A DNA stretch of 7,922 nucleotides from Methanomicrobiales archaeon (lineage in GTDB: Archaea > Halobacteriota > Methanomicrobia > Methanomicrobiales > JACTUA01). The stretch's first letter is position 1, and each line of letters begins with the position of its first letter. Below the pieces are notes generated by a model. The model had not been told where the DNA came from. It did no database searches and saw only the letters and a program-made list of their open reading frames with translations. This document shows positions 5,982 through 7,922 of this stretch, piece by piece. The translations under genes and the position numbers were made by a program. The DNA lies in NCBI GenBank assembly GCA_028678905.1, contig JAJRCO010000209.1, forward strand, positions 1 to 7,922, in the 5' to 3' direction.

Positions 5982-5988
5982 GAACCGT

Positions 5989-6762
5989 TCAGGCGGATTG
6001 CTGCTTCAGGCTGACCCTCTGATCGTACACTCTGATCGCACGCAGAAGGTCGATCTTGCGGAAAGCAGGCCAGTAGGGGGCACAAAAGTATACAGCGCAT
6101 TCATTCCCGTTGGCAAGCCAGGGAAGAAAATTGGAGGTTCTCCGTTCGTTACCGGTGCGGATGATAAGATCGACGGGCGGTATCTTTCTCCCGTCATGCA
6201 GATGTTTTTCCACCATGGCCGGATCGATCTGGTCCGGGGTGATCGTCCCTGCCCGCACCTGCCGCACCAGTTCTCGTGCCGCCCGTACAATCTCATTCCT
6301 TCCCCCATATGCGAGGGCCAGGTTGATGACGTGCCGGTCATATCCGGCGGTGGCCTTTTCCGCATCCTCCACGCGGGCACGGAGGTCTTCCGGCAGAAGA
6401 TCACGATCGCCCAGCACCTGCAACCGAATCTGGTTCTGATGAACCCGGCGATCTTCGACCACCCGCTGCAACCTGTCTTTGAAGAGTTCAACGAGCTCTT
6501 GTATTTCTTTGCGATCCCGGGAGAAGTTTTCGGTGGAAAAGCAGTACAGGGTGATATGCCGTACACCCAGATCCCACGCCCATTCCAGCAGATTTTCAGT
6601 GGTGTCTGCCCCGGCCTGATGACCCTCTGCCCGGCTCATTCCACGGTTCTTCGCAAAACGGCGGTTCCCATCCTGGATGATCGCGATATGCCGGGGAACG
6701 TAGGTGACCTGGGACCGCAGTACCCGTTCGTACAGGGCCTGGATAGTATCGAGCAGGATCAC
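5989..6762 (-). CDS. uppS: cis-Prenyltransferase, catalytic (polyprenyl diphosphate synthase, UppS family)
   Basis: 257 aa. Adds isopentenyl diphosphate units in cis to an allylic primer, making the long polyprenyl diphosphate that becomes the glycosyl carrier lipid for N-glycan and S-layer assembly in archaea. Catalytic motifs are intact: HIAIIQDGNRRFA (25-37; Asp31), GHQAGADT, LYCFSTENFSR, NLALAYGGRNEIV (147-159) and DLIIRTGNERRTSNFL with R202, R208 and S210. The region that carries RxG at the end of homodimeric enzymes (E. coli ...RRFGG) reads DQRVSL here, so the Gly is missing, and the stretch after SNFLPW is divergent (LANGNECAVYF instead of the usual WQ-x-AYSELYF). This suggests it needs a partner supplying RxG, probably the protein at 4447-5040. 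GTG start at 6762 overlaps the upstream stop as GTGA, so translation is coupled to the radical SAM gene. Confidence 0.93.
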   Translation of the reverse strand: MILLDTIQALYERVLRSQVTYVPRHIAIIQDGNRRFAKNRGMSRAEGHQAGADTTENLLEWAWDLGVRHITLYCFSTENFSRDRKEIQELVELFKDRLQRVVEDRRVHQNQIRLQVLGDRDLLPEDLRARVEDAEKATAGYDRHVINLALAYGGRNEIVRAARELVRQVRAGTITPDQIDPAMVEKHLHDGRKIPPVDLIIRTGNERRTSNFLPWLANGNECAVYFCAPYWPAFRKIDLLRAIRVYDQRVSLKQQSA

Positions 6763-7733
6763 AGCGGAATCATCTCCACCACAATTCCTCCATTGGGGTA
6801 GCGTTCAATAATATATTTGCGTCCTGGCAGCTGCTCTGCGATATGCCGCAGACGTTTCCAGGACAGTTCAAGATGGTCTCCGTAATCCTGGTACTGTCCC
6901 TCCTTCATCAGGGAGCGGGAATGATGATCGTCGACGTTGCACTCCGTCACCCCGTACATCACTGTCCCATCGACTGTCACTTCTTCGAAGGGCCGGGCGG
7001 TGTTGCGGGCGATTCGCTTCAGCCGTTCCCGCAGCTGGACCGAATCCTTGTACCGGGAAGGACAGAAATGTACCTTTTTGTGGTGGCGCAGGGGCTGGGC
7101 CCAGCGGGAGGAGTGTTTCACCGCATTATGGAGGTCATCGGTGAGCCGGAATCCTCGCCGGCGCATCTCGTCCGCGCTAATCTCACCCCACTCCAGTTCG
7201 TTCAGGTTGAGAAAATCCAGTTCCGGTAATGCCGCCTCCAGGACTTCCACTCCCCGGAGTGCGGGAACCTCAAAACCGGCATAAAATCCGCGGGCTTTTG
7301 CCCGCCTTACTCCATCGAGATAGGGGGAATCGAGGATGTCTGTCCACTCTTCTGGAGGGGGGTGGAGGCGTATCTCATCCACCAGTCCCCGGAGGGATTT
7401 CAGCGTCTCCTCATCCGGCACTAGGGCAGAGTACAAGTGAATGTGGTGATCGGGGCCGAATGCCTCTTTCAGGGCTCGTGTATACTCCATTACCCGGTCC
7501 ACCACCAGAAGGGGCTCCCCTCCGGTGATGCTCGAACCCAGGGCACTCATCAAGCGCGCCTCAACCACCGCCTCCTCCGGGCGAGAAACCTCGCGGTCGT
7601 TTGCGAAGACGGTGTCGTTACCTTTTCTTTCCCGGGCAAGGGGGCAGTACCAGCACCCCCGGCCGCAGCGACCGGTAATGAAGAGCACGAGCTTGGCCCC
7701 CTGCTGGCAGAGACGGCAACCCTTAGAGAGCAC
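6759..7733 (-). CDS. Radical SAM protein, COG2108-like (pyruvate formate-lyase-activating-enzyme-related), function unknown
   Basis: 324 aa. The [4Fe-4S] cluster motif of radical SAM enzymes is CGRGCWYC (Cys23, Cys27, Cys30; CX3CX2C), followed by the SAM-contacting ITGGEP (69-74). Before it lies CRLCQQGAKLVLF (Cys6, Cys9), a pair typical of this archaeal family. HHIHLYS (96-102), DEIRLHP (119-125), VHFCPSRYKDSVQLRERLKR (Cys224) and VTECN (Cys265) are further conserved-looking segments. Cys6, Cys9, Cys224 and Cys265 could hold a second metal or auxiliary cluster, but this is inference. No substrate can be named. The GTG at 7733 is the first possible start: an in-frame stop lies only two codons upstream. 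It overlaps the lysS end by 11 nt and is followed by uppS with a 4-nt overlap, so the three are one operon. Confidence 0.88.
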   Translation of the reverse strand: MLSKGCRLCQQGAKLVLFITGRCGRGCWYCPLARERKGNDTVFANDREVSRPEEAVVEARLMSALGSSITGGEPLLVVDRVMEYTRALKEAFGPDHHIHLYSALVPDEETLKSLRGLVDEIRLHPPPEEWTDILDSPYLDGVRRAKARGFYAGFEVPALRGVEVLEAALPELDFLNLNELEWGEISADEMRRRGFRLTDDLHNAVKHSSRWAQPLRHHKKVHFCPSRYKDSVQLRERLKRIARNTARPFEEVTVDGTVMYGVTECNVDDHHSRSLMKEGQYQDYGDHLELSWKRLRHIAEQLPGRKYIIERYPNGGIVVEMIPL

Positions 7734-7922
7734 CGCTCTTCACCGCCTCCTGCAGGCGCGCAAGCACCTTCTCTCTTCCCAGCGCTTCCAGGAACCATCC
7801 CAGGCGGGGCCCTCTCTGCTGACCAAGAAATGCCAGGTAGATCGACACGAAGATATCCTTCGCCGGAACCGTCCTCCGTTCCGCCACCTCATACACCCCG
7901 TTGTGTAGCGCTTCAGCGGACC
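7723..7922 (-). CDS. lysS: Lysyl-tRNA synthetase, class I type, C-terminal fragment (runs off the window)
   Basis: Only the last 66 codons are present; the frame opens at the window edge and stops at 7725-7723. The peptide includes FVSIYLAFLGQQRGPRLGWF and then LEALGREKVLARLQEA. The pattern F-x-x-[IL]-Y-x-x-x-L-G-[KQ]-x-[RK]-G-P-R-x-G-x-[FL] is the usual C-terminal helix region of class I lysyl-tRNA synthetases, found in most archaea and some bacteria in place of the class II enzyme. It charges tRNA-Lys with lysine. It is the upstream gene of the lysS-radical SAM-uppS run. The catalytic HIGH and KMSK motifs are outside the window, so the class rests on the C-terminal motif alone. Confidence 0.8.
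   Translation of the reverse strand, partial: SAEALHNGVYEVAERRTVPAKDIFVSIYLAFLGQQRGPRLGWFLEALGREKVLARLQEAVKSGAL

Larger units (their letters stand above)
5755..5988. other. 234-base gap between pdaD and uppS (convergent 3' ends)
   Basis: This region is more AT-rich than the genes around it and lies between two convergent 3' ends. It holds a T-run (5760-5764), an A-run (5786-5791), a possible 48-codon plus-strand ORF (5831-5977) and a strong multi-part hairpin (5923-5981). No tRNA T-loop motif or convincing C/D-box pair was found. Confidence 0.5.

Noticed and set aside
5998..6801. 267-codon open frame on the plus strand
   Set aside because: Antisense to uppS and the end of the radical SAM gene, both strongly supported. 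No recognisable domains.
1..7922. tRNA, rRNA, CRISPR array, insertion sequence or attachment site
   Set aside because: I looked for T-loop motifs, spaced direct repeats and transposase-like proteins on both strands and saw none.

Overview
The window looks like a chromosomal segment of a methanogenic euryarchaeon, most likely class Methanomicrobia (Methanomicrobiales or a relative). The evidence is the gene content: the start of a diphthine synthase gene, the end of a class I-type lysyl-tRNA synthetase gene, a pyruvoyl-dependent arginine decarboxylase of the long methanogen type, and a COG2108-like radical SAM protein. Promoters look archaeal, with AT-rich TATA-like boxes about 25 nt upstream of start codons. 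The assignment rests on reading protein motifs by eye; no database search was possible.

Layout. Bases 1-2665 hold minus-strand genes: the first 27 codons of dphB (1-81), feoB for ferrous iron transport (192-2039), and a metalloregulator with a DtxR-type front and a FeoA-type tail (2036-2665), which overlaps feoB by an ATGA. A 97-base divergent promoter region separates these from a plus-strand pair: polX (2763-4442), and 4 nt later a short gene (4447-5040) for a cis-prenyltransferase-like protein that has lost its catalytic residues. Next comes pdaD (5212-5754), with its own promoter. A 234-base gap holds a possible 48-codon small ORF and a strong three-part hairpin. The rest is a tightly packed minus-strand run: the end of lysS (7723-7922), a radical SAM gene (6759-7733, 11-nt overlap) and a catalytically complete cis-prenyltransferase gene, uppS (5989-6762, GTGA overlap).

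How they work together. The iron block makes a self-contained module: Fe(II) permease plus a regulator that carries the FeoA domain. The most interesting point is the pair of cis-prenyltransferase homologues about 950 bases apart. One (5989-6762) keeps the catalytic Asp and the phosphate-binding Arg/Ser residues but lacks the C-terminal RxG motif. The other (4447-5040) lacks the catalytic residues but ends in an intact RxG motif one residue from its C-terminus. This reciprocal loss is the signature of heteromeric cis-prenyltransferases such as eukaryotic DHDDS/NgBR, and it predicts a two-subunit enzyme that makes the polyprenyl (dolichol-type) glycosyl carrier lipid. The remaining genes serve translation (lysS, dphB), DNA repair (polX) and polyamine synthesis (pdaD). 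No mobile elements, CRISPR arrays, tRNAs or rRNAs were seen.
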